The position numbers were made by a program, and so were the translations under genes. A DNA stretch of 64,000 nucleotides from Flaviaesturariibacter aridisoli (GTDB taxonomy: Bacteria > Bacteroidota > Bacteroidia > Chitinophagales > Chitinophagaceae): contig NZ_SKFH01000011.1 of the NCBI RefSeq assembly GCF_004343705.1, positions 62,001 to 126,000 of the forward strand, read 5' to 3'. Positions 53,041 through 61,558 of the stretch are shown in pieces (positions within the stretch are counted from its first letter, which is position 1; each line of letters opens with the position of its first letter). Below the pieces are notes generated by a model that had not been told where the DNA came from, ran no database searches, and saw only the letters and a list, made by a program, of their open reading frames with translations.

Positions 53041-53140
53041 TTTCAGATCTCAGATCTGTGATTTCAGATTGCGCCCAAGTACAAGTACGAAATCATGGAT
53101 CTGGTATCTGAATCTCAAAATCATACATCTGAAATCACTT
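53041..53140. repeat. CAGATCT/GAAATC word locus
   Basis: ATTTCAGATCTCAGATCTG and GTGATTTCAGATT on the left are mirrored by GTATCTGAATC, CATACATCTGAAATCAC on the right, between the peroxiredoxin and AhpD-like genes. Confidence 0.75.
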
Positions 53141-53143
53141 TTT

Positions 53144-53737
53144 ATGTTGTTTGGGAATAACACCGCTACCGATAATACCGCAGTGCAGTTGCTGACCGAC
53201 CTCGGCCTGGAACCCGTGCTGTCGCCGCGTTTGCAGGCACTCACCGACACGGGCAGCCGCTACCTCCGCGACCTGAAGATGAATCTGCAGACCGCCCTGG
53301 GCGCCGAAACGCTTGGCGCCAAAGACGCGAGCCTGATCGGGCTGGCCGTTGCCGTCAACGAGGGGCATGAAGGTCTGCAAAATGCCTTCCGCACCCGTGC
53401 ACGGGCAGCAGGCGCCACCGAGGCCGAAGTGGCCGAAGTGCTTGCCTGCACCAGCCTCATGAACACCAATAATGTGTACTACCGCTTTCGCCACTACCTG
53501 CACGACGAGTTTTACGACAAGGCACCCGCAGGGATCCGCATGAGCATCATGGCATCGCCGGTGCTGGGTAAAGAGCTGTTCGAGCTGATCAGCCTGGCCG
53601 TGAGCGCCCTCAACGGTTGTGAGCTGTGCGTCACCTCGCACGAAAAAGCGCTGGTCGGCCACGGTACGGAGAAGATCCGCATCCACGATGCCGTGCGCCT
53701 GTCTGCCGTGGTGAAAAGCCTGGTGGTACTGCTGTAG
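53144..53737 (+). CDS. Carboxymuconolactone decarboxylase family / AhpD-like protein
   Basis: 197 residues from the ATG at 53144; the frame upstream translates word repeats. Two AhpD-like helical units. The second has the redox CxxC: NGCELCVTSHE (Cys159, Cys162, His166), matching the AhpD active site. The first unit carries TSLMNTNNVYYRFRHY without a CxxC. With the peroxiredoxin upstream it likely forms a peroxidase/reductase pair analogous to AhpC-AhpD. Confidence 0.9.
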   Translation: MLFGNNTATDNTAVQLLTDLGLEPVLSPRLQALTDTGSRYLRDLKMNLQTALGAETLGAKDASLIGLAVAVNEGHEGLQNAFRTRARAAGATEAEVAEVLACTSLMNTNNVYYRFRHYLHDEFYDKAPAGIRMSIMASPVLGKELFELISLAVSALNGCELCVTSHEKALVGHGTEKIRIHDAVRLSAVVKSLVVLL

Positions 53738-53755
53738 GCTCGGCTATCGCTGATT

Positions 53756-53789
53756 GGCAATAAAGAGGCTCCACCGGGTGGTGCCTCTT
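53756..53789. terminator. Bidirectional terminator
   Basis: CAATAAAGAGGC-CCACC / GGTGGTGCCTCTTTATT with a short loop and a T6 run, between convergent genes. Confidence 0.88.
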
Positions 53790-53800
53790 TATTTTTTGAG

Positions 53801-55072
53801 CTATTCTATTGCGGCTTCGTGATTGTCGATCGCCGGTGGAACCTCGAGATTCATGCTCTGAAATCCTTCCGTATACCACCAATGAGCCACCACCGGGGCG
53901 GCGTTGGTAACGAGGCCGTCGAATGGACTGCGCCCCAGGTAGTAGCGGATCATCAGCGGGCTGTCGAGCGACCATACGAATACGCGCCGCCCCTGTGCCT
54001 GCTGCGTGGCCACCGCGTCGGGCTGAGGTCCGCCCGTGTATTGCGGCGCCCACACGTTCGCCTGCAGCGATTCGGCAACTTCCGGATCAAGCTCACAAAG
54101 AGAAGGGATCGATACAGGATCGGGCAGCGCTTCAAACTTCGCGCGGATGTCCTTATCAGGTATACCGATGAAAACCTCGAGCTTACGCCCGATGCGCGCG
54201 GCTTCACGCAGGAATTCCTGCTGCAGGTCGTACACCACCGCCAGGTCGTGCGGCTCCTTGATGTCGAGCCACACCACTTGCAGCGGCGTGCGGTACAGCA
54301 CGGCCTCGAGCGCCTCGCGCAGCGACGGTACCTGGCCGCCCTTGCGCAGGCGGATGTGCCGCAACTCGGCGAAGGTGTGATCCCCGATAAAGCCTTTGAA
54401 GAGCGCGTTGTGTACGGAGTCGAAGGCGAGGAAGGAATCATGCGCCAGCACGGGCACATCGTCTTTCGTCCACCGAACGTCGATTTCCACACCGGTAGCG
54501 CCGAGGCGCGCGGCCATCAGCAGCATCGCCAGCGAGTTTTCCGAAACGGGCAGGAAGTCGACGTTGCGGGCCCCGCCGCGGTGGGCGATAATTTGAAAGG
54601 TATCGGATGCCGGCAGCGGGCCGGTGCGCTCCAGCGAGAAAAGGTGGCCGGGGCGCTGGTTGCGCTTTCCATAAAATCCCACCCAGCGCTTGCCGCGTTG
54701 CTCCAGGCGTACCGTTCCGGTGCCCGAGGCCGACAGCTTGCGCCAGTAGCCGTGCAGCAGGGTGGCGTTGGCGTCGGCGCGTGCAGTGCATACGAGGTAG
54801 GCGCCGTCCTGCGCGCAAAAGAAAGACAGGTGCTGTTGCACCGTGTCGCCGTTGCGCGTATAGGTCCACTTCAGCACGGCGGTTTCGCCGAAGAAGTCGG
54901 AGCCAGCGGTGATGCGGTAGATGCCTTCCAGGGCCTGGCAGGCCGGTGCGTCGAGGTCGCGGGTGCCGGGCGCACGGAAGCGGCGCCATCGTCGGCGGGG
55001 TACCGGCACATGCCGGGCCTTATAAGCGATCCAGGCGGCCACACCGCCTGCCAGGAGCAGGAAAGGAATCAT
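53801..55072 (-). CDS. Glycerophosphodiester phosphodiesterase family protein
   Basis: 423 residues. An N-terminal membrane helix (IPFLLLAGGVAAWIAY) is followed by a beta-rich region (70-160) of unknown type and a GDPD TIM barrel: IIAHRGGARN (catalytic His-Arg), ATGVEIDVRWTKDDVPVLAHD (Glu, Asp, His), VVWLDIKEPHDL, then FVWSLDSPLMIRYYLGRSPFDGLVTNAP. It probably cleaves glycerophosphodiesters in the periplasm while anchored to the inner membrane. Confidence 0.9.
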   Translation of the reverse strand: MIPFLLLAGGVAAWIAYKARHVPVPRRRWRRFRAPGTRDLDAPACQALEGIYRITAGSDFFGETAVLKWTYTRNGDTVQQHLSFFCAQDGAYLVCTARADANATLLHGYWRKLSASGTGTVRLEQRGKRWVGFYGKRNQRPGHLFSLERTGPLPASDTFQIIAHRGGARNVDFLPVSENSLAMLLMAARLGATGVEIDVRWTKDDVPVLAHDSFLAFDSVHNALFKGFIGDHTFAELRHIRLRKGGQVPSLREALEAVLYRTPLQVVWLDIKEPHDLAVVYDLQQEFLREAARIGRKLEVFIGIPDKDIRAKFEALPDPVSIPSLCELDPEVAESLQANVWAPQYTGGPQPDAVATQQAQGRRVFVWSLDSPLMIRYYLGRSPFDGLVTNAAPVVAHWWYTEGFQSMNLEVPPAIDNHEAAIE

Positions 55073-55093
55073 GTAAAGTGTTGGGGCAAAAAG

Positions 55094-55110
55094 CGAGCCG
55101 GGGCGGCTCG
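55094..55110 (-). terminator. Terminator of small gene
   Basis: CGAGCC / GGCTCG with a five-base loop, followed on the minus strand by CTTTTTG; 15 bases after the small ORF stop. Confidence 0.7.
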
Positions 55111-55124
55111 TATAACGGTCACGC

Positions 55125-55280
55125 TCAGGCGCGCTTCCAGATGTTGTGCGTGTTCATTTGTGCTTCGCGGGCATACGTGCCGCATTGGTGCTGACCGGTC
55201 TTAACGGAGTAAACGAGCGTTGCTTTCTGAAGTGGTTTGCGTTTGCGTTTTTCGTCGCCGGAATGTTTCTGCATTTCCAT
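55125..55280 (-). CDS. Small basic protein
   Basis: 51 residues: MEMQKHSGDEKRKRKPLQKA, then TLVYSVKTGQHQCGTYAREA and a tail ending NIWKRA. Strongly basic N-terminal half, one Cys, no membrane segment. Its own terminator 15 bases downstream and codon use like the neighbours support expression. No family recognised; a nucleic-acid-binding role is possible. It precedes the GDPD gene on the same strand. Confidence 0.5.
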   Translation of the reverse strand: MEMQKHSGDEKRKRKPLQKATLVYSVKTGQHQCGTYAREAQMNTHNIWKRA

Positions 55281-55342
55281 GTCTCACTAAATTTTACAGG
55301 TAACGTTTGATGCAGAAATGGTTAGAAAAAACGTGCCAAAAA

Positions 55343-56845
55343 TCAGGAAGCCGCTGCCGGCGCGGCCTGCGGGATGCCGAGCACACGTCCGGTATAGGCG
55401 CGTATCTCCTGGCAAAGGGCGGCATCTTTCCCCAACGAGCGTCCGTAGCTGGGCACAAGCCTACGCAGTTTTTGCTGCCATTCTTCCGAGGCGAGCCGCT
55501 GCGGAAAGCAACGCTGTAGCAAGTCGAGCATGATCGACACTGCGGTGGAAGCGCCGGGCGATGCACCAAGCAGTGCCGCGATGGAGCCGTCGGCGGCAGA
55601 CACCACCTCGGTACCGAACTCCAGCACGCCGCCTTCCTCTTCGTCTTTCTTGATCACCTGCACGCGGTAGCCGGCGATGGCCAGCTCCCAGTCTTCCGCG
55701 CGCGCCCCGGGATAATATTCCCGCAGCGCCTCGAGCCTTGCCTCCGGCGTGAGCCGCACCTGGTCGATCAGGTATTTCGTCAGCGGCAGGTTGTGCATCC
55801 CCGCAGCCATCATGGGACGCAGGTTGCTGAATTTGATAGAGCGGAACAGGTCAAGTACGGAGCCGTGTTTGAGAAAGCGCGTGGTGAAGCCCGCATAAGG
55901 CCCGAAGAGCAGCTCGCGCTTACCCTTGATCCAACGGGTGTCGAGGTGCGGCACCGACATCGGCGGCGAGCCCACGGCGGCCAGGCCATACACCTTGGCT
56001 TCGTGCGCGCGGATCACCCCCTCGTTGGTGCAGCGCAACCACTGCCCGCTTACAGGGAAGCCGCCAAAGCCCAGGCCTTCCGGGATACCCGATTTGAGCA
56101 GCAGGGGCAGCGATCCGCCGCCGGCGCCGATGAACACGAAAGGCGCGCGGATGCTGCGTTTGTCGCCGGTAGCCTCGTCTTTCACGCGTACATGCCAGTA
56201 GCCGTCACGCTGGTCGAGGTCGAGCACTTCGTGGTTGAAATGCAGGTGCACGTCTTCGTTCTTCTGCAGGCACTCGAAAAGGCAACGCGTCAGGGCACCG
56301 AAGTTGACATCGGTGCCGAGGTCCATCTTCGTGGCCGCAACCGGGTCCGTAGAACTACGGTCCTGCATCACCAGCGGCGCCCACTGTGTGATGCGCGCGC
56401 GGTCCTCGCTGTATTGCATCCCGCGAAAGAGGTGGCACTCCTGCAGGGCAGCATGCCGCTTCTTCAGGTACTGCACGTTTTTCCCGCCCCACACAAAACT
56501 CATATGCGGAATGGGATGGATGAACTTGTCGGGAAACGTCACAACGCCCTGCTCCACGAGGTATGCCCAGAACTGCTTCGACACTTCGAACGACTCGGCG
56601 ATCTTCACCGCCTTACTGATATCGATGGAGCCGTCGGCACGCTCGGGTGTGTAGTTGAGCTCGCAGAATGCCGAGTGACCCGTGCCGGCATTGTTCCAGG
56701 CGTCGGAGCTTTCCGCCGCGGCAGCTTCAAGGCGCTCGAAGATCTCGATGCGGTAGCCGGGATCCAACTGCTTTAGCAGGGCACCCAGCGTGGCACTCAT
56801 GATGCCGGCACCGATGAGCACGATATCAGTGGTCGTTTCCTTCAT
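55343..56845 (-). CDS. mqo: Malate:quinone oxidoreductase
   Basis: 500 residues, full length. FAD-binding start IVLIGAGIMSATLGALLKQLDP; family stretches SSDAWNNAGTGHSAFCELNYTPE, FPDKFIHPIPHMSFVWG, FVFIGAGGGSLPLLLKSGIPE, FGPYAGFTTRFLKHGS and LGASPGASTAV. A membrane-associated flavoenzyme that oxidises malate to oxaloacetate and feeds electrons to quinones. Monocistronic. Confidence 0.95.
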   Translation of the reverse strand: MKETTTDIVLIGAGIMSATLGALLKQLDPGYRIEIFERLEAAAAESSDAWNNAGTGHSAFCELNYTPERADGSIDISKAVKIAESFEVSKQFWAYLVEQGVVTFPDKFIHPIPHMSFVWGGKNVQYLKKRHAALQECHLFRGMQYSEDRARITQWAPLVMQDRSSTDPVAATKMDLGTDVNFGALTRCLFECLQKNEDVHLHFNHEVLDLDQRDGYWHVRVKDEATGDKRSIRAPFVFIGAGGGSLPLLLKSGIPEGLGFGGFPVSGQWLRCTNEGVIRAHEAKVYGLAAVGSPPMSVPHLDTRWIKGKRELLFGPYAGFTTRFLKHGSVLDLFRSIKFSNLRPMMAAGMHNLPLTKYLIDQVRLTPEARLEALREYYPGARAEDWELAIAGYRVQVIKKDEEEGGVLEFGTEVVSAADGSIAALLGASPGASTAVSIMLDLLQRCFPQRLASEEWQQKLRRLVPSYGRSLGKDAALCQEIRAYTGRVLGIPQAAPAAAS

Positions 56846-56944
56846 AACCGGTGTCGGCTAAAAAGACATGCCAGTGAAGCAATGGGAGAATGCGATGAGG
56901 GGTAATGGAAGAGCAGTGGCGAAAGCAGACCTTATTTTGCGGCA

Positions 56945-56966
56945 TAAAAAAAGCGCCTGCGGCGCT
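56945..56966 (-). terminator. Minus-strand terminator upstream of mqo
   Basis: AGCGCC-TGC-GGCGCT stem followed on the minus strand by T7. It ends whatever is transcribed leftward from about 57170, before mqo. Confidence 0.75.
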
Positions 56967-57172
56967 AAGGTTGGTGGAATTCGGCTTGTAAAAGGGTACG
57001 TTCTAAAGATTGGTTTTCACAGGGTTGGCCGGTAGACACAGGCTTGATAAAAAACGGACGGTCAGGTTCTCTAGGTCGGTGGTCTTCAGGATACTGGACG
57101 GTTCGGTCAAAAGGGTCGGACAGGTCGGTTAAAAGGGCTATTGGATGTAGGCGTTTTCCGTAGGACAATGTA
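56967..57172 (-). ncRNA. Candidate small RNA (or 67-codon ORF) upstream of mqo
   Basis: A minus-strand TACTTTTA box near 57174-57181, about 200 bases of sequence rich in GACC words, and a T7 terminator define a short transcription unit. A TTG-started frame of 67 codons spans it and ends at the terminator, but it has no ATG and an unremarkable composition, so non-coding is slightly favoured. Confidence 0.35.
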
Positions 57173-57181
57173 AAAGTACGT

Positions 57182-57587
57182 CAGCTGGATAGCGATCGGG
57201 CCGCACATTAGACCTGCCCCCCCGGATCATAGGCAGAAGCCCCTTTTCGGGCGTCGACGGCTCCCATCATTTTGCCGCGCAAGCGCTTCCAACTCAGCTG
57301 CCGGCGGATAGCCTACGTGCAAACCCAACACGGCTTTACTATGAAATACTTAGTAGCAATGACATGTATATAAGTCCACTCTGTGAAGTAGGTCGCATGA
57401 AGTCCTGTAAACCACCGCCGTGCTTAACGAACCGGGTAATGGGCGCACACAGCCGGGCGACATATTCTATACGACGTATCTCCATGGATAGATACGGACA
57501 AGTATAGGGACGTGGATAGGGACAAGCTCCGCAGCGGCACGTGGGATGGGGAGCGGGGAGGCTTTATTTGTGGAACGTGCACTGGTT
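57182..57587. other. Gene-free gap
   Basis: No gene, no tRNA-like fold and no strong promoter seen. Variants of GGATAG and GGGACAAG repeat at 57488-57530. Confidence 0.5.
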
Positions 57588-57595
57588 TAGATTTG
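57567..57595 (+). promoter_or_regulatory. Promoter of SDR gene
   Basis: TTTG at 57567-57570 and TAGATTTG at 57588-57595, spacer 17 (consensus 19-21), 21 bases before the ATG. Confidence 0.55.
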
Positions 57596-57615
57596 TGCCT
57601 GAAAACTTTTCAGCT

Positions 57616-58374
57616 ATGAATAAAACAAAAGTAGCCCTGGTTACCGGCGGCAGCCGCGGACTAGGCAAAGACATGGCGCTTGCCATTGCCGGCAAGGGGC
57701 TCGACGTGGTGCTCACCTACCGCAGCGAGCAGGGCGCCGCCGAAGAAACGGTGCGCCAGGTAGAAGCGCTTGGCCGCCGTGCCATCGCCCTTCCGCTCGA
57801 CCTTTCCGTGGGCGGTGCGGCAGCGGGTTTCGCAGCGAAGCTGCAGCAAGCCCTTTCGGCCTGGGGCGTCGACCGCATCGACTTCCTCGTCAACAACGCG
57901 GGCATGGGCGGCAACCATCCCTTCGGCACGGTTACCGAAGCGGTGTTCGATGAATTCCTCAACGTGCACTACAAAGGGGTTTTCTTCCTCACACAGGCGC
58001 TGTTGCCGCAACTCGCCGACGGCGGCGGCATCATCAACATTTCCACCGGCACCACGCGCTTCGTCAACCCCGGCTACTCGGTGTATGCGTCGATGAAGGG
58101 TGCCATCGAAGTGTTCACCCGCTACCTGGCCAAAGAGCTCGGGGCCAGGGGCATCCGTGCCAACGTAGTGGCGCCGGGCCCGATCGAAACCGACTTCAAC
58201 GGGGCGGCGATCCGCAACAACCCGCAGCTGAAAGAGCGGCTGGCCTCGATGACGCCGCTGGGCCGCGTGGGCGGAGCCGACGACATCGGCGGCGTGGTGG
58301 CCTTCCTGTGTACCGATGACGCAAAATGGGTGAACGGCCAGCGCATCGAAGTGAGTGGCGGGATCAATGTGTAA
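57616..58374 (+). CDS. SDR family oxidoreductase
   Basis: 252 residues from the ATG at 57616; the upstream open frame covers the promoter. ALVTGGSRGLGKDMA cofactor loop, FLVNNAGMGG, INISTGTTR, catalytic YSVYASMKGA (Tyr-x3-Lys, here YASMK), VVAPGPIETDF and C-terminal KWVNGQRIEVSGG. This is the classical FabG-like group that often reduces ketones with NADPH. Different lineage from the SDR at 4035. Substrate unknown. Confidence 0.9.
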   Translation: MNKTKVALVTGGSRGLGKDMALAIAGKGLDVVLTYRSEQGAAEETVRQVEALGRRAIALPLDLSVGGAAAGFAAKLQQALSAWGVDRIDFLVNNAGMGGNHPFGTVTEAVFDEFLNVHYKGVFFLTQALLPQLADGGGIINISTGTTRFVNPGYSVYASMKGAIEVFTRYLAKELGARGIRANVVAPGPIETDFNGAAIRNNPQLKERLASMTPLGRVGGADDIGGVVAFLCTDDAKWVNGQRIEVSGGINV

Positions 58375-58409
58375 CCAGGAGCAACGCTAGCCGCAGTATA
58401 TTCGCCCCG

Positions 58410-58724
58410 ATGGAAGTCAAAGGAAAACCGGTTGATGCGCAGACGCGCTGCGTCCATTACCATTCGCCAATGGATGTGATTGCCATCCGGTTCAAATGCT
58501 GCGGCGATTATTATCCCTGTATCCATTGCCATGAAGAAACGGCCGGCCACCCGGTGCAACGTTGGCCCGAAGCCGAATGGAGCATGCGCGCCGTTTTGTG
58601 CGGCGTATGCCGCCACGAGCTGACGATCCGGGAATATTTCGACAGTGCCTATGCCTGCCCTTCCTGTGGCGCCGCGTTCAACCCCGGCTGTCGAAACCAC
58701 AATCACCTGTATTTCGAAGTCTAA
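58410..58724 (+). CDS. CHY zinc finger protein
   Basis: 104 residues. Zinc ligands are visible throughout: TRCVHYHSP, FKCCGDYYPCIHCHEE, AVLCGVCRHEL, YACPSCGAAFNPGCRNH. The CHY finger occurs in eukaryotic Hot13 (mitochondrial zinc homeostasis) and in small bacterial proteins of unknown function. Start at ATG 58410; an upstream frame to 58326 overlaps the SDR. Confidence 0.88.
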   Translation: MEVKGKPVDAQTRCVHYHSPMDVIAIRFKCCGDYYPCIHCHEETAGHPVQRWPEAEWSMRAVLCGVCRHELTIREYFDSAYACPSCGAAFNPGCRNHNHLYFEV

Positions 58725-58728
58725 TTCA

Positions 58729-58817
58729 AAGCCGGAAGTGCGAAGTGGGAAGTGCGAAGCAAGCGTTAAAGCTATTTCCGACTTCCCACTTCCGGCTTCC
58801 GACTTTCTGCTGTGGTA
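58729..58817. repeat. GGAAGTGCGAAGT word locus
   Basis: GCCGGAAGTGCGAAGTGGGA on the left is mirrored by TTCCGACTTCCCACTTCCGG on the right, starting a few bases after the CHY gene stop. The same words occur at the 3-prime end of the phosphoesterase (60402-60428). Confidence 0.75.
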
Positions 58818-58849
58818 TCGGTTTTGCAACGTCCCCCGAAAAAACGGTT

Positions 58850-59122
58850 ATGGATAAGCGTTCCTGGATTCCCATTCTCCTCATCGTATCCCTGGCTTCA
58901 ATCGGCTACGCCATTTACCGCTCCACCGCCGAGCGTGTTGTAATTACCGAGGGCAATCGCCAGACGGTTTATGGTGAGCCGCAAAACGGCCTTGTGCTCG
59001 GCCTGCTGCTGCTGGGCGGACTGTGCCTGCTGGCTTCCGTTGCACTTTCTACGTGGCGCGACACCCGCGAGATCACGTCCACCCGCGTGGAAGAAGGTCC
59101 CATTGCCAACTTCCGTCGCTAG
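58850..59122 (+). CDS. Small two-helix membrane protein
   Basis: 90 residues. Helix 1 WIPILLIVSLASIGYAIY and helix 2 GLVLGLLLLGGLCLLASVAL flank a short loop (RSTAERVVITEGNRQTVYGEPQN); the tail is charged. No family recognised. ATG at 58850 is preferred to the upstream open frame, which covers a word repeat. Confidence 0.6.
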   Translation: MDKRSWIPILLIVSLASIGYAIYRSTAERVVITEGNRQTVYGEPQNGLVLGLLLLGGLCLLASVALSTWRDTREITSTRVEEGPIANFRR

Positions 59123-59261
59123 GGTATTGCAGTTCAGGGGGCGTTTTGTGCCGTTCATCCTGACTATTAGGCGTCTTGTACTACTTTGTATTGCATAGTA
59201 CCTTAGGCGATGCCATCTTTGTGTAGTCAATCACAATTACGACACACAAAAATAGATAGTC

Positions 59262-59705
59262 ATGAAAACGTTCTTCATCGCCCTCAGCTTTATCAGCAGC
59301 CTGTTTTTCAACCAGTTACACGCCAGCCCGGTGATCGACAACCCGGCTGTGGAAGCTGCCTTCGAAAGCCGCTTCGCCGCAGCCCGCGACGCCCAGTGGA
59401 GCGAGCTCGACGGACTTTACCGGGTACGCTTCAGCCTCGATGGCCTCGTGTCGAACGCCTACTTCAACGCCGAAGGCACCCTGGTGGCCCTCACCCGCCT
59501 GGTATCGCCGGCCGCCCTGCCGCAGGCCCTGCGCAACGCACTTCAGGAAGCGCTCGGCACCCGCTGGATCAGCGACCTCTTCGTGGTGGAGTCTGAAAAA
59601 GGCCGCGTTTACTACGCAACGCTGCAAAGCGCCGACGGCAAAGTGGTGCTGCGGTCGGTCCAGGGCCGCCGGTGGGCCCGCTACCACGCCAGCGTTTCGC
59701 TGTAA
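59262..59705 (+). CDS. Secreted hypothetical protein
   Basis: 147 residues with a signal peptide (MKTFFIALSFISSLFFNQLHAS). The mature part (AAFESRFAAARDAQWSELDGLYRVRFSLDGLVSNAYFNAEGTLVAL ... WISDLFVVESEKGRVYYATLQ) resembles a single PepSY-like or DUF-type periplasmic unit found in Chitinophagaceae. Function unknown. A CATCTTTG box lies about 45 bases upstream; a terminator follows. Confidence 0.72.
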   Translation: MKTFFIALSFISSLFFNQLHASPVIDNPAVEAAFESRFAAARDAQWSELDGLYRVRFSLDGLVSNAYFNAEGTLVALTRLVSPAALPQALRNALQEALGTRWISDLFVVESEKGRVYYATLQSADGKVVLRSVQGRRWARYHASVSL

Positions 59706-59722
59706 CCAACAAGCTCTTTCCG

Positions 59723-59756
59723 CAAAGCCCTGCCTGGACGCAGGGCTTTGCTTTTG
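59723..59756 (+). terminator. Terminator
   Basis: CAAAGCCCTGC / GCAGGGCTTTG with a six-base loop, followed by CTTTTG. Confidence 0.8.
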
Positions 59757-59846
59757 GGATAAAATCCCCGCCCGGCGCGGAAAATATCGCGTGCAGCCGG
59801 TAAGTTTGTGTAGATTTACTTTCCAACCCAATACAATCGTCACAGT

Positions 59847-60296
59847 ATGAAACTTTTTGTAGCAGGCCTGCCGTATGACATGGATGATGCGGAGCTGACA
59901 GAGATCTTCGAAAAATTCGGCCCCCTCAATTCCGCGAAGGTGGCGATCGATAAAGAAACCGGGAAGAGCCGCGGCTTTGGTTTCGTGGAAATGCAAAACG
60001 AACAGGACGGTCTCGACGCGATCGAGCACCTGAAAGATATTGCCTTCGGCAAAAAGCAATTGATCGTGAAGAAAGCCGAAGACCGTGGTCCCGGCGGCCC
60101 TGGTGGCGGTGGCGGCTATGGCGGCGGCGGTGGCCAGCGCCCTTATCGCCCCGGTGGCGGTGGTGGCTATGGCGGCGGTGGCGGCAACTACGGCGGCGGC
60201 GGTGGAAACCGCGGCGGTGGCGGCGGCTACGGTGGTGGTGGCAATCGCGGTGGCGGTGGCGGCAACTATGGTGGTAGTGGTGGAAACCGCTACTAA
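59847..60296 (+). CDS. RRM RNA-binding protein with glycine-rich tail
   Basis: 149 residues. One RNA recognition motif: RNP2 KLFVAGL and RNP1 KSRGFGFVEM, about residues 1-78. The tail (80-149) is almost only Gly with Tyr, Arg and Asn, in GGGGGYGGGGGNYGG-like repeats. Similar bacterial proteins bind single-stranded RNA, often in cold or stress responses, and their Gly-rich tails can phase-separate. Terminator directly downstream. Confidence 0.93.
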   Translation: MKLFVAGLPYDMDDAELTEIFEKFGPLNSAKVAIDKETGKSRGFGFVEMQNEQDGLDAIEHLKDIAFGKKQLIVKKAEDRGPGGPGGGGGYGGGGGQRPYRPGGGGGYGGGGGNYGGGGGNRGGGGGYGGGGNRGGGGGNYGGSGGNRY

Positions 60297-60335
60297 GGTG
60301 AAGCGTGAGCCATCAGCGGTGAACGCTGACGCCTA
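60297..60335. repeat. GTGAAGCGTGAG word repeat
   Basis: GTGAAGCGTGAGCC and GGTGAACGCTGACGCC just after the RRM gene stop; same vocabulary as 51119-51233. Confidence 0.5.
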
Positions 60336-60337
60336 AA

Positions 60338-60374
60338 ATAAAAAGAACGGATGCCTTTGGCATCCGTTCTTTTT
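60338..60374. terminator. Bidirectional terminator
   Basis: AAAAAGAACGGATGCC / GGCATCCGTTCTTTTT with a TTT loop between convergent genes. Confidence 0.9.
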
Positions 60375-60425
60375 ATTTGCTGGTATCGACGATTCATGTA
60401 TCCGGAGGCTCCAGCTTCCGACTTC

Positions 60426-61385
60426 CTACTTGCTTACCACGAGCACCTTCTCCTCCTCGTGCCGGATCGCCACGGTGCGACCGTCCTCGAAGGTGCTGAA
60501 GTCGCCCGTAAGCTGGTGCGACGTCACCACGAGGTGATCCTTGGCGCGCTTGACAGTTAGGTAGTGAAACTGCGGCTTGTAATCCGTGGCCACATCGGAA
60601 AGGTCTTCGGTGCCGGCGCGCAGGGGCTGGTGCAGCCCGCCGCCGCCGCCGATGACCATAAAGTCTTTACCACCAACGTGGAAGTGTTCGTAGTTGTGCG
60701 AGTGCCCCGACAGGAACAGGCGGCACTTCGACGTTTTCAGGAAGGCCGGCACAAAGCGTTGCTGCACAGCATGGCTTACACCCACGATCTTGCTGTTGGT
60801 GTACGGCGAATGATGGCAGCTTACGACGATGTACTGCACCGAAGGGTCGTCCTGGAGCGCCTGCAGGGCGTCGGTATACCAACGCTGCTGCACGGAGTCT
60901 TCGTTGGCCGTCATCGCTTTGAAATTGGAATTGAGCAGCACCACGGCCACCGAGTCGACCACCTGCACGTAGCCGGTGCGCACGTGCTCGGGAAAGCGCT
61001 GCTGGAACTTACGCTCGCCGGCGGCGGCGCGGCCCATCACTTCGTGGTTGCCGAGGATGGCGTGCACGGGTACACCGCGGTCGCGGAGGCTGGTAAGGTA
61101 GCGGTCCATCGGCCGCCATTGCGCATTGCTGTAGCCGAGGTTTACTACATCGCCGAGCAGGAACAGGGCCTGCGGGCGGCGGCGCGCCACGTCGGAAAAA
61201 AGGAGGCGCGTAGCTGTTCGGTTGTTATTGGCCTTGAGCCAAAGCGTTTCCACGAACATCGGCGCCTGCGTGTCGCTGGCGAAGGCAATCTCGGTGCTGT
61301 CGTTGTTTGAGGGCATGGACTGTGCATTTGCAGGGCCTGTAAGGCTGGCGGCAAGCAGGGTAAGGACGGCGGCGATTCGGATCAT
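60426..61385 (-). CDS. Secreted metallophosphoesterase
   Basis: 319 residues with signal peptide (ending ANAQ). Calcineurin-like metal motifs in order: FASDTQ (Asp), LLGDVVNLG (GD), ILGNHEVMG (GNH), VSCHHSPYTNS (H) and SGHSHNYEHF (GHxH). A periplasmic phosphatase or phosphodiesterase; the GHSHNYEH end resembles purple-acid-like enzymes. Substrate unknown. Words of the GGAAGT type follow the stop codon. Confidence 0.9.
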   Translation of the reverse strand: MIRIAAVLTLLAASLTGPANAQSMPSNNDSTEIAFASDTQAPMFVETLWLKANNNRTATRLLFSDVARRRPQALFLLGDVVNLGYSNAQWRPMDRYLTSLRDRGVPVHAILGNHEVMGRAAAGERKFQQRFPEHVRTGYVQVVDSVAVVLLNSNFKAMTANEDSVQQRWYTDALQALQDDPSVQYIVVSCHHSPYTNSKIVGVSHAVQQRFVPAFLKTSKCRLFLSGHSHNYEHFHVGGKDFMVIGGGGGLHQPLRAGTEDLSDVATDYKPQFHYLTVKRAKDHLVVTSHQLTGDFSTFEDGRTVAIRHEEEKVLVVSK

Positions 61386-61507
61386 AGGTGTGATTGGCCT
61401 TTAAAAATACCCGATCCGTACCGGCCGGCCTGCGGCCGGGCTTCCCTTTAACATCCTTCCTGACGCTTTTTTAACAGGCTTCTCACAGAAGGCAAATGCA
61501 GTACCAT

Positions 61508-61538
61508 TTTGCGCCCTTGGCGAAGCCGCCTACTTTTG
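61508..61538 (+). promoter_or_regulatory. Complete Bacteroidota promoter
   Basis: TTTG at 61508-61511, a 19-base spacer and TACTTTTG at 61531-61538: the best fit in the window to the TTTG-N19-TAnnTTTG consensus, 20 bases before the ATG. Confidence 0.8.
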
Positions 61539-61558
61539 CACCCCCCAAAACAATCGCT

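Noticed and set aside
57182-57587. tRNA or other known structured RNA gene
   Set aside because: No cloverleaf, no CCA end and no conserved loop sequence could be found.
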